A stretch of 49,992 bases of DNA from JAVBSX01 sp051660685 (GTDB lineage: Bacteria > Planctomycetota > Planctomycetia > Pirellulales > Thermoguttaceae): positions 1 through 49,992 of the forward strand of contig JBOFQB010000078.1 of the NCBI GenBank assembly GCA_051660685.1, given 5' to 3'. Numbering within the stretch: the stretch's first letter is position 1; each line of letters starts with the position of its first letter. Positions 34,946 through 43,487 of this stretch are shown piece after piece. The notes under the pieces were generated by a model. That model ran no database searches and was not told the origin of the DNA. It worked only from the letters and a program-made list of their open reading frames with translations. Made by a program: the position numbers and the translations under genes.

Positions 34946-36505
34946 CTACTCCCCAACCGTTGTCAGTTCCGACCAATAGGGTTGTAAAATGTCAAGGAGC
35001 TTCGAATAACGACGGTATTTTTGGGCGTACAATTCCGCAAACGCCGGGTTCGGTTCGTATCTGCGGTCCATGCTGACCATTTCCAAAACCGCCTCATCCC
35101 AAGAATCGTAAACTCCCGTTGCAACTGCCCCGCCGATTGCAGCACCAAGACAGCCGAGTTCGGAACCGCTTGGAATCTCAACAACGGTTTGAAAAATGTC
35201 GGCAAACATCTGCGACCAGATTGCACTGTTCGTCGCTCCCCCCGTCAAACGCAACGTCTGCGGTTTCTCCCGAAATTGGTACAACCGTTTGACATGCCAA
35301 TAATGCCCGAAAATGATCCCTTCGAGTACCGCGCGAAGAACTTGCGAACGGGAATGACGACCGTCCATTCCGAAAAGGCAACCTTTTCCGTCCAGACTCG
35401 TTGGACAGCCGTAAAGAAACGGCAGAAAAATCAAACCCGTCTGATCCGGTTCGGACTGCGCGACAAGTTCCATACAGTAATCGTAAATGTTCCTGACCGA
35501 TCCGGCGTCGCTCCCCTCAATCATCTGTTGTTCAAGCAAAGATTGATCGGCTTGAAAAAATTGGGCAACCAACCATTCCAGATTACTCGCGGATGTTGCA
35601 CTTCCTTCGAGCATGAGATAATACCCGGGAATACAATATCGACTGGTCATAAAAACGTCGGGGCTGACGACCGGGGTTTGCGAGATGTACTGATTATTCC
35701 CCCAAGTCCCGGCAATCATGCAAAGTTGCGTCTCATTGAGCATCCCGACCGCAAGACCACATGCGTCAATGTCAAACATCCCTCCTGCAACCGGCGTTCC
35801 AACCGGCAATCCGGTTTTTTCAGCGACTTCCCCGGTTATTTGACCGCAAAGGTCGGACGAATTCCGAAGTGCGGGCATGATCGACCGCAAATCGTTCAGT
35901 CCCCAAACCGCAAGAACCTCTTCATCATATTCCCCGGTTGCAACATTGATAAGGCTCGTCCCCGACATGTCCGTTCGTTCCATGTACGCTTCGCCGGTCA
36001 AGCGAAACCGAATGTAATCCTTGCACATGAACATCCATTTTGTTTTTTTGAGGACATCCGGTTCATAATCCCGAATCCAACGAAGTAAAGCATTCGGTTG
36101 GGCGGGCCAAATCGCTTGCATTGTTTTAGGCCGGATTCGTTCGAGTACCTTTTCCCGGGTCCATTCTTCAATGTACTCTCTTGCCCGACCGTCGGAAGAA
36201 ATAATCCCATTTCGGGTCGGACGACCCCATTCGTCGGCAAGATAGAGACCATTTCCATGTCCGCAACAGGAAACGGCGAGAACATTTTTGGGGTCAATTG
36301 CCGTTTGGACCAGCAATTCCCGAATCACCTGTGTCACTCTTTCAAACAGATCATTCGGGTCATTCTCCGTCCAGCCCGGTTTTTTGTAGATATGCGGCAC
36401 TTTTCGGGAACAAACCCCCCGTTCCTTACCGTGTGTGTCAAACATTGCGGCTTTCACAACGGTCGAACCGCAATCAACCCCGATCATGTATCCATCTCGT
36501 GTCAT
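34946..36505 (-). CDS. FGGY-family carbohydrate kinase (xylulokinase-like)
   Basis: ATP-dependent sugar kinase of 519 aa from the ATG at 36505. The frame continues 13 codons to a TTG at 36544. Hallmarks: N-terminal phosphate loop GVDCGSTVVKAAMFD, GHGNGLYLAD, WPAQPNALLRWI, GGMFDIDACG with the catalytic Asp region, AGTWGNNQYIS, and the second FGGY signature GHYWHVKRLYQF...LRLTGGATNSAIWSQMFADIF. The specificity (xylulose, L-xylulose, rhamnulose or other) is not decidable from motifs. It follows the porin gene by 25 bp and is probably co-transcribed, consistent with a sugar uptake and phosphorylation pair. Confidence 0.92.
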   Translation of the reverse strand: MTRDGYMIGVDCGSTVVKAAMFDTHGKERGVCSRKVPHIYKKPGWTENDPNDLFERVTQVIRELLVQTAIDPKNVLAVSCCGHGNGLYLADEWGRPTRNGIISSDGRAREYIEEWTREKVLERIRPKTMQAIWPAQPNALLRWIRDYEPDVLKKTKWMFMCKDYIRFRLTGEAYMERTDMSGTSLINVATGEYDEEVLAVWGLNDLRSIMPALRNSSDLCGQITGEVAEKTGLPVGTPVAGGMFDIDACGLAVGMLNETQLCMIAGTWGNNQYISQTPVVSPDVFMTSRYCIPGYYLMLEGSATSASNLEWLVAQFFQADQSLLEQQMIEGSDAGSVRNIYDYCMELVAQSEPDQTGLIFLPFLYGCPTSLDGKGCLFGMDGRHSRSQVLRAVLEGIIFGHYWHVKRLYQFREKPQTLRLTGGATNSAIWSQMFADIFQTVVEIPSGSELGCLGAAIGGAVATGVYDSWDEAVLEMVSMDRRYEPNPAFAELYAQKYRRYSKLLDILQPYWSELTTVGE

Positions 36506-36530
36506 GTCAGAAAAGGAGGTAAGAAAACTG

Positions 36531-37781
36531 CTATCTAACGCCAAACATCCAAATCAGCGAAAAACCGTAGGAGAACTGGTTGTTATTGCGATAATCCCTG
36601 GTGTTAGGGTCCCGGTTGAAACGTGGTTCGGCAGAAAGGGCGTCCCCTTGAAAGGTGTCATAACGAACTTCCGGACGAAGGATGAACTGCTTGATCGGTT
36701 TCCAATTGAGACCGAATGAGAGTTCATATTCCTCGACAGAACCTTTGGCGGGACTATGGGAACCGTTGTATCGGGGATGAGAAACCGAGCGACACCATGT
36801 CGCGCGGAAACCGCGACTCCAATGTTTCCCCATTGGTACAATGCGAGTGTAACTGAGACCGTATTGAGAGCCGAGGACATCATTGTTGGAAACATCCCAT
36901 TGAAGTGACTCCGTTACGTTGTCCAAAAGTTGCCATTCATAGACAAACGACTGAACCCAAAAGTCAATAGAACCTTCCCGTTCATAAGTGCGATTCGGTT
37001 TACTGTTGGAATTGTTGAACCGTCCGGTTGTGGTGTAATACCGAAACGAGGAGTATTTGTTCCATTCAAAGCTAAACCCGGCGAGGACACCGACATCACC
37101 GTCGGAAAAGTTGAAGCCGTTGTCATATCCATTTGTCAATGCCGTCAAAACCGAAAACCGGTCATTCACAGCATATTCGGCTCGCACTCCAGCATGTGTC
37201 ATTGGTTCAATGCGGAAAAGGAGCGAGTTGGTGTAAAAGAAATTATCGGCTCCCTGCAACGATTCTTTCCGAACGGGCGAAAAAAATTCTCCAACCGAAA
37301 TGTTAAGTTGACGGTATCCAATCGAACCGTAAGCCTGATTGATTGCCGTTGCATAATCGCCATATTGGCTCCCCCGTTTGCGGTTCAACAGGGCATAATC
37401 GAATGTTTCGGACATCTGCGACTGACAAGTGGGGGCGAACGTTCCGTACTGACAATCGGTACGAAATCCCCAATCCACATTGCGTGAAATGTCCGCTTCC
37501 CGCTCAAGTGTAAGCCAAAGTTGACTCAACGTAAAGTCCGTCGTCTGCTGCTTCGGATAGAAAACGGTATAATTGGAACTATTCCCGCCGACCATCACGC
37601 CATTTTCGTATTGTATTTCCGCGCCGTGATCGTTTTTCCATATCCCGGCTTCGATGGAACCATCGAGTTTCCAACGAGAAGGTGCATCTGCAAACACCGA
37701 TGTTGCACAACAGATGAGAACCGACATGACCACAAAGGTCCATTGTCGCGTGAAACGCTTTTGGTTTGTCATTGTCTTCAT
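36531..37781 (-). CDS. Outer-membrane beta-barrel porin (OmpL/bbp2-like)
   Basis: A 416-aa exported barrel protein. A signal peptide (VVMSVLICCATSVFA) is followed by alternating amphipathic strands rich in Tyr, Trp and Phe. Examples are FTLSQLWLTLEREADISRNVDWGFRTDCQYG, AYGSIGYRQLNISVGEFFSPVRKESLQGADNFFYTNS and FILRPEVRYDTF. This matches the putative beta-barrel porin-2 type common in Planctomycetes. MTNQKR (37772) is an alternative start. Its position upstream of the FGGY kinase suggests sugar or oligosaccharide entry. Confidence 0.8.
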   Translation of the reverse strand: MKTMTNQKRFTRQWTFVVMSVLICCATSVFADAPSRWKLDGSIEAGIWKNDHGAEIQYENGVMVGGNSSNYTVFYPKQQTTDFTLSQLWLTLEREADISRNVDWGFRTDCQYGTFAPTCQSQMSETFDYALLNRKRGSQYGDYATAINQAYGSIGYRQLNISVGEFFSPVRKESLQGADNFFYTNSLLFRIEPMTHAGVRAEYAVNDRFSVLTALTNGYDNGFNFSDGDVGVLAGFSFEWNKYSSFRYYTTTGRFNNSNSKPNRTYEREGSIDFWVQSFVYEWQLLDNVTESLQWDVSNNDVLGSQYGLSYTRIVPMGKHWSRGFRATWCRSVSHPRYNGSHSPAKGSVEEYELSFGLNWKPIKQFILRPEVRYDTFQGDALSAEPRFNRDPNTRDYRNNNQFSYGFSLIWMFGVR

Positions 37782-37988
37782 CGAGGAATCATTGGATAGA
37801 TTGGAAATGTAGACTCCACGCCAAATGCGTAGAGATACGACATCCTCTTATCGGACAAATCGTCGTTCTCACGTTATGAAGGATTGGCGGACCGTTAGAA
37901 AGGGTACAGCCCGCAAAGATTGTGCAAATCGCACTGTTGATAAACGCCCTACATTGTATCGCACATCAACAATGTTTCATGGGGTCAA

Positions 37989-38336
37989 TCAACCGGGGGG
38001 CCAATCGAGATACCGTCCGCCCAACAAGTGATAATGCAGATGAGGGACGGTTTGACCGGCATGTAAGCCGTTATTGCTGACAACTCTGTATCCGGTTTCG
38101 AGCAGATGATGTTGTTCGGCCAAAAGACGAATGACGCAGAACAAGTGCCCAATTAACCCTTTATCTTCCTCGGTAATGTCTTGCATCCCGGCAATACATT
38201 TCTTTGGTATGACCAGAATGTGAACGGGTGCTTGAGGGTTAATGTCGGTGAACGCCAGACTCAACTCGTCTTCGTAAACGATGTTTGCCGGAATTTCACG
38301 GTCGATGATTTTCTCAAATAGATTTTTTTCGGACAT
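37989..38336 (-). CDS. HIT-family nucleotide hydrolase (HinT-like)
   Basis: A 115-aa histidine-triad protein that hydrolyses nucleoside phosphoramidates or similar. The family start MSEKNLFEKIIDREIPANIVYEDE is at the ATG 38336 (the frame runs further up through repeat sequence), and the catalytic triad HLHYHL lies in GQTVPHLHYHLLGGR near the C-terminus. The ORF ends right after it, as in HinT. Its upstream region consists of MITE-like copy 2, so its promoter may be supplied by that element. Confidence 0.93.
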   Translation of the reverse strand: MSEKNLFEKIIDREIPANIVYEDELSLAFTDINPQAPVHILVIPKKCIAGMQDITEEDKGLIGHLFCVIRLLAEQHHLLETGYRVVSNNGLHAGQTVPHLHYHLLGGRYLDWPPG

Positions 38337-38350
38337 GATAAATACCGAGC

Positions 38351-38551
38351 GGTGTTTTTGGAGGAGGTAGAAGTGAGAAGGTAGGAGGTAGAAGTAAGAA
38401 TGGAGAATTGAGGCAAACAAAACAATTCGGCGTCCCAAAAAAGAAGGAGAAACCGGTTGATTTGTGAGACACCGTTATTTTCCCGTATCCCCCTTCTTTC
38501 CTCCTACCTCCTATCTTCTACCTTCTTTGCACGCGATACATTGTATCGCGT
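38351..38551. mobile_element. MITE-like element, copy 2 (inverted)
   Basis: The reverse complement of this about 200-bp stretch matches copy 1 (34667-34889) over the AAGGTAGAAGATAGGAGGTA arm, AACGGTGTCTC, AACCGGTTTCT and the CTTCTACCTCCTACCTTCT arm, with scattered differences. One end is the palindrome CGCGATACATTGTATCGCG (38532-38550). The outer GTTTAGCC is lost here. It separates the HIT gene from the DUF1559 lipoprotein gene. Confidence 0.65.
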
Positions 38552-38568
38552 CACAACGGGGAAGAGGT

Positions 38569-40410
38569 TCATTCTGACCCGGACTGTTGCGGTTCCGGTT
38601 GCGGTTGCATGACTTGGGGAACCGGTTCACCCTTAATTAACTTCAAAAAGACGTCGAAGAATTCCGGGCGGTTCACCCAGGGAAGAACGCCCGGTTGTCC
38701 GGCAAACGAAACAATCGGCACAATCGGACCAAATAACTCGGCAAGCGTTGCAACCGTCTGTTCTTCCAACGTCAAATTCTCAGGTCGTGTCCATTCAACA
38801 GCATTTTTCGGAGAAACGGCGAAAATCATCGGGGTCACGGACGGATTGACCAGATCAGTCATCTTTAAGGGTGAACGGGCAAAAGGAGTTCCGGGGGAGT
38901 CGAACAACTGAAACGTCGTTTTCGTCGGGTCAAACGCCCCTCGCGGATCGGAAAACAACGCCGGCATCTTGTCAATCAACCCCTTATTATGCGGACTGTC
39001 CCAAGATTCATCCAGTTTGAACTGTCCGTGAAGTGTCCGTTCATTCGGACCCATATAGGGGAGTAAGGCAACCCGCCAACTCAGGAGCGGATTCCCTTCC
39101 ATATCACGAATCGTTGACGGAAAGGCTCCTTTTTCGGCATGATACATCATCATATACTCACGAATCGCCAACAACCGTCGAACAACCTGTTCCATGATCG
39201 CCTGCAACTGCTGTTCTTGCTGCATCGACCGAATCATTGCCCGTTGTTCTTCAAAAAACTGCTTCATCATCTCGGAAAAACCCGAAAACCATTTGAGGTC
39301 AATCTGGGCAACTGAATCCGAAGAGGTCATCTCAAGAGCGTCCAAAACACTCGGGTCCACATTCTGCGTCAACATCCCAATCAACTCCGGGTCAATCATC
39401 CCTAATCCCTGCCCCGTCGGTTGTTCGGATTCCCCCGAACTGGTTCGCATAACCATAACCTGTTCGGTCAGTTTTTTCACAACATCTTTCGCTCCTTCAA
39501 CAGTCGGCGTGAAAAAATCAACTTTGACCAGATTTTCATTTTCAACGGCTCCGAGATTCAAGCTCAACTGTAGGGCTTTGAAATTTTCAAGCAAGGTTCT
39601 CGCCAATCCTTCGGAAATGTTAAACGCTTTTGCAAAGACCCCAACAGCATCGGGGGGAAAGAGCGGCGAACCTTCTGCGGTTGCAAAGAGCATCAAATCA
39701 CTCTTTTCCATTTGTGCCCGGGACATCCGCTCAGCAAGCGGTCCTGTCGGGGGATTACCATCCAAAACATCCTGAAGCGTCACCTCATTGCAAAGAACAT
39801 ACAAAATGGTCCGTTCATTGAGAAAAACAACGGCATGTGTTTCAAGCGGCGCAGCAGCGGGGAGGTCATAAACCTCTTTTCCGTTGACCAGACGCATTCT
39901 TGGGGCGGGATAACCGCGATTGGGGGGAACGAAAACCGAAAGAAAACGTTCTTTATCGACCGGGGCGACCATACGGATGCAATACACCAACGAGGGGAGG
40001 GGGACGACTTGTGCAACATCGGCTCCTCCCGGTTGCGGCGGTATCGTCACATTGCGTGTAACCCCGTTGACCGCTAAAAATTCAACATTTCGCAAATCAA
40101 AAGGGAGCATGAACAGATTACCTAACACCATCTGCAATATGTCGGCTCCCTCTTTTCCAATGTCCGTTGAAAAAAATCGCTGCGAATCAAAAAGAACTCC
40201 GTACATTCCATGGGACTGCAACCAGTCCAATTCCTTGATCTGGTTTTTCCCGCCCAGTTTTTCCAATTCAGCCGCACTCGGTCCTTGCATAATCGGCCCA
40301 ACCGAGACAGCAGCACCCTGCTGTTCTGTTTTTTCCTCTTCATTCGGCCCGAAACAACCGGAACTCAACCCCAGTATTAGAAGAAGAACAAGGCAAAGTG
40401 AGCGTTTCAT
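38569..40410 (-). CDS. Lipoprotein with DUF1559-type C-terminal domain
   Basis: A 613-aa exported lipoprotein: signal MKRSLCLVLLLILGLSSGC with the lipobox Cys at residue 19. The middle region (about 50-400) is alpha/beta with no named motif. After a charged helix (EEQRAMIRSMQQEQQLQAIM) comes a segment typical of planctomycetal DUF1559 proteins: LLSWRVALLPYMGPNERTLHGQFKLDESWDSPHNKGLI. The C-terminus is Pro/Gln-rich (QPQPEPQQSG). The usual pilin-like N-terminus of DUF1559 proteins is replaced here by the lipoprotein signal and long middle region. Function unknown. Confidence 0.85.
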   Translation of the reverse strand: MKRSLCLVLLLILGLSSGCFGPNEEEKTEQQGAAVSVGPIMQGPSAAELEKLGGKNQIKELDWLQSHGMYGVLFDSQRFFSTDIGKEGADILQMVLGNLFMLPFDLRNVEFLAVNGVTRNVTIPPQPGGADVAQVVPLPSLVYCIRMVAPVDKERFLSVFVPPNRGYPAPRMRLVNGKEVYDLPAAAPLETHAVVFLNERTILYVLCNEVTLQDVLDGNPPTGPLAERMSRAQMEKSDLMLFATAEGSPLFPPDAVGVFAKAFNISEGLARTLLENFKALQLSLNLGAVENENLVKVDFFTPTVEGAKDVVKKLTEQVMVMRTSSGESEQPTGQGLGMIDPELIGMLTQNVDPSVLDALEMTSSDSVAQIDLKWFSGFSEMMKQFFEEQRAMIRSMQQEQQLQAIMEQVVRRLLAIREYMMMYHAEKGAFPSTIRDMEGNPLLSWRVALLPYMGPNERTLHGQFKLDESWDSPHNKGLIDKMPALFSDPRGAFDPTKTTFQLFDSPGTPFARSPLKMTDLVNPSVTPMIFAVSPKNAVEWTRPENLTLEEQTVATLAELFGPIVPIVSFAGQPGVLPWVNRPEFFDVFLKLIKGEPVPQVMQPQPEPQQSGSE

Positions 40411-40556
40411 ACCAAATGGAGGGTGTAAGAGTAGAGATAACGAAGGTCAGGCGACGATGAAGACTGAGATAGGGTTAGGACAATAGGGTGAGATAAGGCG
40501 GAGTTATGGTAAAATGAAAAGAATGGGAAAAACAGGTGGAATGGGCCAAGAAAAAG

Positions 40557-40638
40557 CGGAGGGCACGGGATTCGAACCCGCAACCCGGTTAAGGGCACCT
40601 CATTTCCAATGAGGCCGCTAACCATTCGCATACCCTCC
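40557..40638 (-). tRNA. tRNA-Ser (anticodon GGA)
   Basis: An 82-nt class II tRNA. Acceptor GGAGGGT pairs with GCCCTCC and the discriminator is G. The anticodon stem CCTCA/TGAGG holds loop TTGGAAA, giving GGA (Ser, UCC). A long variable arm (TGCCCTTAACCGGGTT) and T arm GCGGG-TTCGAAT-CCCGT follow. CCA is not encoded. It sits 190 bp from the two-gene ATPase module and could mark an integration hotspot. Confidence 0.95.
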
Positions 40639-40756
40639 TCAATAACACCGACATCAGCATCCGCATCAACGTCAACACCAACACGAGCGACGACCGTTTT
40701 GAACTGTCATTCCGACTTTGAACCGGGTGAAGTGAGGTGATCGACACGCCAACTGC

Positions 40757-40777
40757 GGTTAGACATGCTAACCGCTA
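40757..40777. other. Perfect 8-bp hairpin between tRNA-Ser and the ATPase module
   Basis: GCGGTTAG-ACATG-CTAACCGC is a perfect stem with a 5-base loop, about 55 bp beyond the stop of the TOPRIM-like gene in its transcription direction. It could end that operon, although no T-run follows on the minus strand. Confidence 0.45.
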
Positions 40778-40830
40778 ACGCCGGTTCCTGCAACCCCCCC
40801 TCCTCTCGCAAGAGAACCGCAACATGAGTT

Positions 40831-41415
40831 TTATCGAGTCAACAGGGAATGAATTCGGGAAAATTCTTCACACGCTCGCAACAACGAGGGAGGTGCATTG
40901 GGTAAAAGTTGGTGCTTTTTGCAGCTTTCACATAACAAATCAACGAGAGAATGACAATCACTTTCCCGATTGCTATAGTTCTTCCGCCCCTTGTAGTCCT
41001 TCTCCTCATCAATCGCCTTCTCTTCACTCCCCCTTTCGGGGTCCAGAAATGCAAACCATGTCTCAATGTTTCTTTTCGGTATGATATGAACAACCTTGTC
41101 CGAAGAGGTCCTTGGGGAGATGTCTTCTTTCCTTGCCGCCTCATCAAGCTCCCGATCATGTTCCTCGACCAAACCCAGATCAGCATCGACAACGACAATG
41201 AGAAGCGTACTTGCTTTGGTATTTCTTTGGCGACACAGTTTCAGCTCAATTGGATACTGATTTCGCACATGCTGTTCGCCAGCTTTCTTTCCATTTGGAC
41301 ATGGAATCTCACGAATCTGGTTGCGTGTAACACCATTTTTTTTGAGAAAACGCTTTACAAAGACACCATGAAGTTTGTCTTCACACAAGAGGATATATTG
41401 AGAGGGACGACTCAT
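40831..41415 (-). CDS. TOPRIM/RloB-like putative nuclease, second gene of an ATPase pair
   Basis: A 194-aa protein whose ATG (41415) overlaps the ATPase stop as ATGA, so the two are translationally coupled. A GTG three codons up is the alternative. The order YILLCEDKLHGVFVKRFL (Glu12), LLIVVVDADLG (D77/D79) and HIIPKRNIETWFAFLDP (Glu118, Trp120) follows the acidic pattern of TOPRIM-type domains in RloB, DUF4276, DUF4435 and OLD-family partners. The C-terminal part is charged and helical. As partner of an AAA/ABC-type ATPase it probably supplies the effector nuclease of a defence module. The fold assignment is by motif only. Confidence 0.7.
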   Translation of the reverse strand: MSRPSQYILLCEDKLHGVFVKRFLKKNGVTRNQIREIPCPNGKKAGEQHVRNQYPIELKLCRQRNTKASTLLIVVVDADLGLVEEHDRELDEAARKEDISPRTSSDKVVHIIPKRNIETWFAFLDPERGSEEKAIDEEKDYKGRKNYSNRESDCHSLVDLLCESCKKHQLLPNAPPSLLRACEEFSRIHSLLTR

Positions 41416-42521
41416 TCCATCCACCCCCTTTCCATCGTTTCTGCCGGAGTCAGTCCTTCGACGGCCTCATAAGGTTTTATCTGCGTATGACTCCCATCTG
41501 GTCTTGAAAACCAAAAGGCATGATTGCTGTCTCCCATTTGATTGACAATCGTTGGATGATGCGAAATGATAATAGCTTGTTTCTTCTGTTCCTGAGCAAT
41601 ATCATTGAGACCATTCCACCACGGTTCAATTTCTCTGAGCGTCACAAAATTTTCTGGTTCATCAAGAACCAGCATGGAAAACATGTCTTTTTGAAAGGAT
41701 GCGAGTAAATGATACAAAACGATCAACTGCCGTTGTCCGTCCGAAAGTTGGCCAAATTCAAAGGAGTAACTTTTTCTCTGAATATTGAATGTCACTTTTA
41801 ATTTTCGGAACCCTCCTTGGTCATTCAGGCTTAACATTTCATAACCTGGAATCACTTCTTTGAGATATTCTCCCGCAATAGAGGTAATCGTAGGGTCTTC
41901 CTGCACGGAATGACGATACCATAGCGCAAAGTTTTCAGCATGTTGCATTAGCTTTTTAGATTCTTTTGCGGCCTCATCTTCAACAACAACGGGAATGGGA
42001 GCAACGATGAGACATTTCGTCAACTGATCCTTCAACCGAAAAATAGGCTTGTTATCTGGTCGTTCATCAACGACAGAGAGGAAGGAACGATTGAGAACGC
42101 TCGAGAAACGGGTTCCCTCCTCGACACGTTTGGAATTTCGATTGATACGATAGAGATGGACTTCATGATCTTTGTAGAGATAAAACGGTTCCCCCTTCCA
42201 TAACAATTCTTCGTCATGTAATTCAAACACCCCCTCCTGATCGTTGTACTTGACAGATAGGGTATACTGATAAGGTTCCTCATCCACAAGAAACGTCAAA
42301 GAAAAAGTTTGTTTATCTTTCTTCATCCAACAGGTCAAATCTTCCGGCGAGAAAACTTCGGCAATTGCATGACCTTCAATGACCTTTTGTAGGCGACGAA
42401 TCGCGTCCAAAACCGATGTTTTTCCCGATCCATTCTCGCCCAACCACAACTGGAAAGGTAAAAGTTTCAGTTCAAAATTCACCAATGAACGAAAATTATC
42501 AATGTAAACTTTTTCCAACAT
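41412..42521 (-). CDS. AAA/ABC-type ATPase (OLD/RloA/AriA-like), first gene of a putative defence module
   Basis: A 369-aa SMC/RecF-type ATPase. Walker A GENGSGKT (28-35) follows the typical YIDNFRSLVNFEL strand pair. FGQLSDGQRQLIVLYHLL is the ABC signature, MLVLDEPENFV is Walker B and IIISHHPTIV is the H-loop. The spacer between Walker A and signature is only about 220 residues with no long coiled coil, unlike SbcC or SMC, as in RloA, AriA or AAA_21 proteins. The ATG has AGGAAG ten bases upstream. No nuclease domain is fused: that role falls to the overlapping downstream gene. Confidence 0.88.
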   Translation of the reverse strand: MLEKVYIDNFRSLVNFELKLLPFQLWLGENGSGKTSVLDAIRRLQKVIEGHAIAEVFSPEDLTCWMKKDKQTFSLTFLVDEEPYQYTLSVKYNDQEGVFELHDEELLWKGEPFYLYKDHEVHLYRINRNSKRVEEGTRFSSVLNRSFLSVVDERPDNKPIFRLKDQLTKCLIVAPIPVVVEDEAAKESKKLMQHAENFALWYRHSVQEDPTITSIAGEYLKEVIPGYEMLSLNDQGGFRKLKVTFNIQRKSYSFEFGQLSDGQRQLIVLYHLLASFQKDMFSMLVLDEPENFVTLREIEPWWNGLNDIAQEQKKQAIIISHHPTIVNQMGDSNHAFWFSRPDGSHTQIKPYEAVEGLTPAETMERGWME

Positions 42522-42638
42522 TTGAATGTAACTTCCTGAATCTGTCGGAAGACAGACCGGTTAATTGGCCCAAGAGAGCAAGAAAGATTTTTTGAGTTGC
42601 CAAACAAGTCTAAATTCCTAACGAGATTGACAGGTCTC

Positions 42639-43448
42639 CTACTCCCCCTTCGCCGCCTCTTCCTGTTCCAGCTTCTCCTGCATAAAAATGGCGTCAAGCC
42701 GCATCGCCCCCGTCTCCGTCGATTCACGGTCAATCGGAACCCTAAAGTATTCCGCCCAACCGCTCTCTTCCGGCTCCCGCGCAATTCCAAGAAGTCGAAG
42801 CGGCGTTTTGTTCGTAAACTTGATAAACCGAAAACAGGTCCCAAATATCAGCAAAAAGTCAAACAGCACGCTCGCCTGTTCAATATATTCAAGGTCAAGC
42901 GAAAGTTTACGCCGGACATCATCAACCTGCTTGTCCGACGGAAGATTCAACTGAGCATAACCCGTTACACCCGGTTGGACCAACAGTCGTAACTTATACC
43001 CTTTGATTCGCTGATCCAGTATCTCGACAAATTCCGGCCGTTCCGGTCGCGGTCCAACCAAAACCATCTCCCCGCGCAAGACATTCCAAAGTTGCGGCAA
43101 TTCGTCAATATGCAATTTGCGTAAGATTTTCCCCAAAACAGTTACTCGCGGGTCACCTTGACTCGCCCAAACCGCCCCAGTCCCCGATTCCGCATCCTGA
43201 ACCATTGTCCGTATCTTATAAATCGAAAACAACTGTCCGTCCCGACCAACCCGAATCTGCGTGTAAAACGCCGGTCCTTTCGATGTTAATTTCGTCAACA
43301 AAGCCGCAATCAGGATAATCGGCGTTGCCGGAACAACCATGATTGCCGCAAGAATCGGGTCAACATAGCGTTTATGACGATGATACGTCGCAACACGAGC
43401 TGTTTTTTCACTCGCCGATTCCAACTTCGACCCTCTGTCCGTCATCAT
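42639..43448 (-). CDS. Bacterial sugar transferase (undecaprenyl-phosphate sugar-1-phosphate transferase type)
   Basis: A monotopic membrane enzyme starting glycan assembly on a lipid carrier. After a basic start, a hydrophobic segment (PILAAIMVVPATPIILIAALL, about 31-51) is followed by the family signature: KGPAFYTQIRVGRDGQLFSIYKIRTM, LRKLHIDELPQLWNVLRGEMVLVGPRPERPEF and PGVTGYAQLNLPSD. It lacks the N-terminal multi-TM region of WbaP/WcaJ, so it is the short PglC-like type with a roughly 60-aa C-terminal tail. The trmB stop is 39 bp upstream. No other glycan genes are near. Confidence 0.9.
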   Translation of the reverse strand: MMTDRGSKLESASEKTARVATYHRHKRYVDPILAAIMVVPATPIILIAALLTKLTSKGPAFYTQIRVGRDGQLFSIYKIRTMVQDAESGTGAVWASQGDPRVTVLGKILRKLHIDELPQLWNVLRGEMVLVGPRPERPEFVEILDQRIKGYKLRLLVQPGVTGYAQLNLPSDKQVDDVRRKLSLDLEYIEQASVLFDFLLIFGTCFRFIKFTNKTPLRLLGIAREPEESGWAEYFRVPIDRESTETGAMRLDAIFMQEKLEQEEAAKGE

Positions 43449-43487
43449 TCACCTCTCTTTCCTCTCTTGCGCAGAACCACAACGCCC

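Noticed and set aside
35021..36088. 355-codon open frame on the plus strand opposite the FGGY kinase
   Set aside because: The opposite strand encodes a complete FGGY kinase with all motifs. The antisense product has no recognisable features.
36511..36520. Perfect AAAGGAGGT ribosome-binding-like sequence on the plus strand
   Set aside because: No start codon or meaningful ORF follows on that strand; it lies between two minus-strand genes.
40557..40830. Possible attL/attR duplication of the tRNA-Ser end next to the ATPase module
   Set aside because: GCGGTTAG/CTAACCGC shares only a few bases with the tRNA D-arm. No integrase and no second tRNA-end copy were found in the window.
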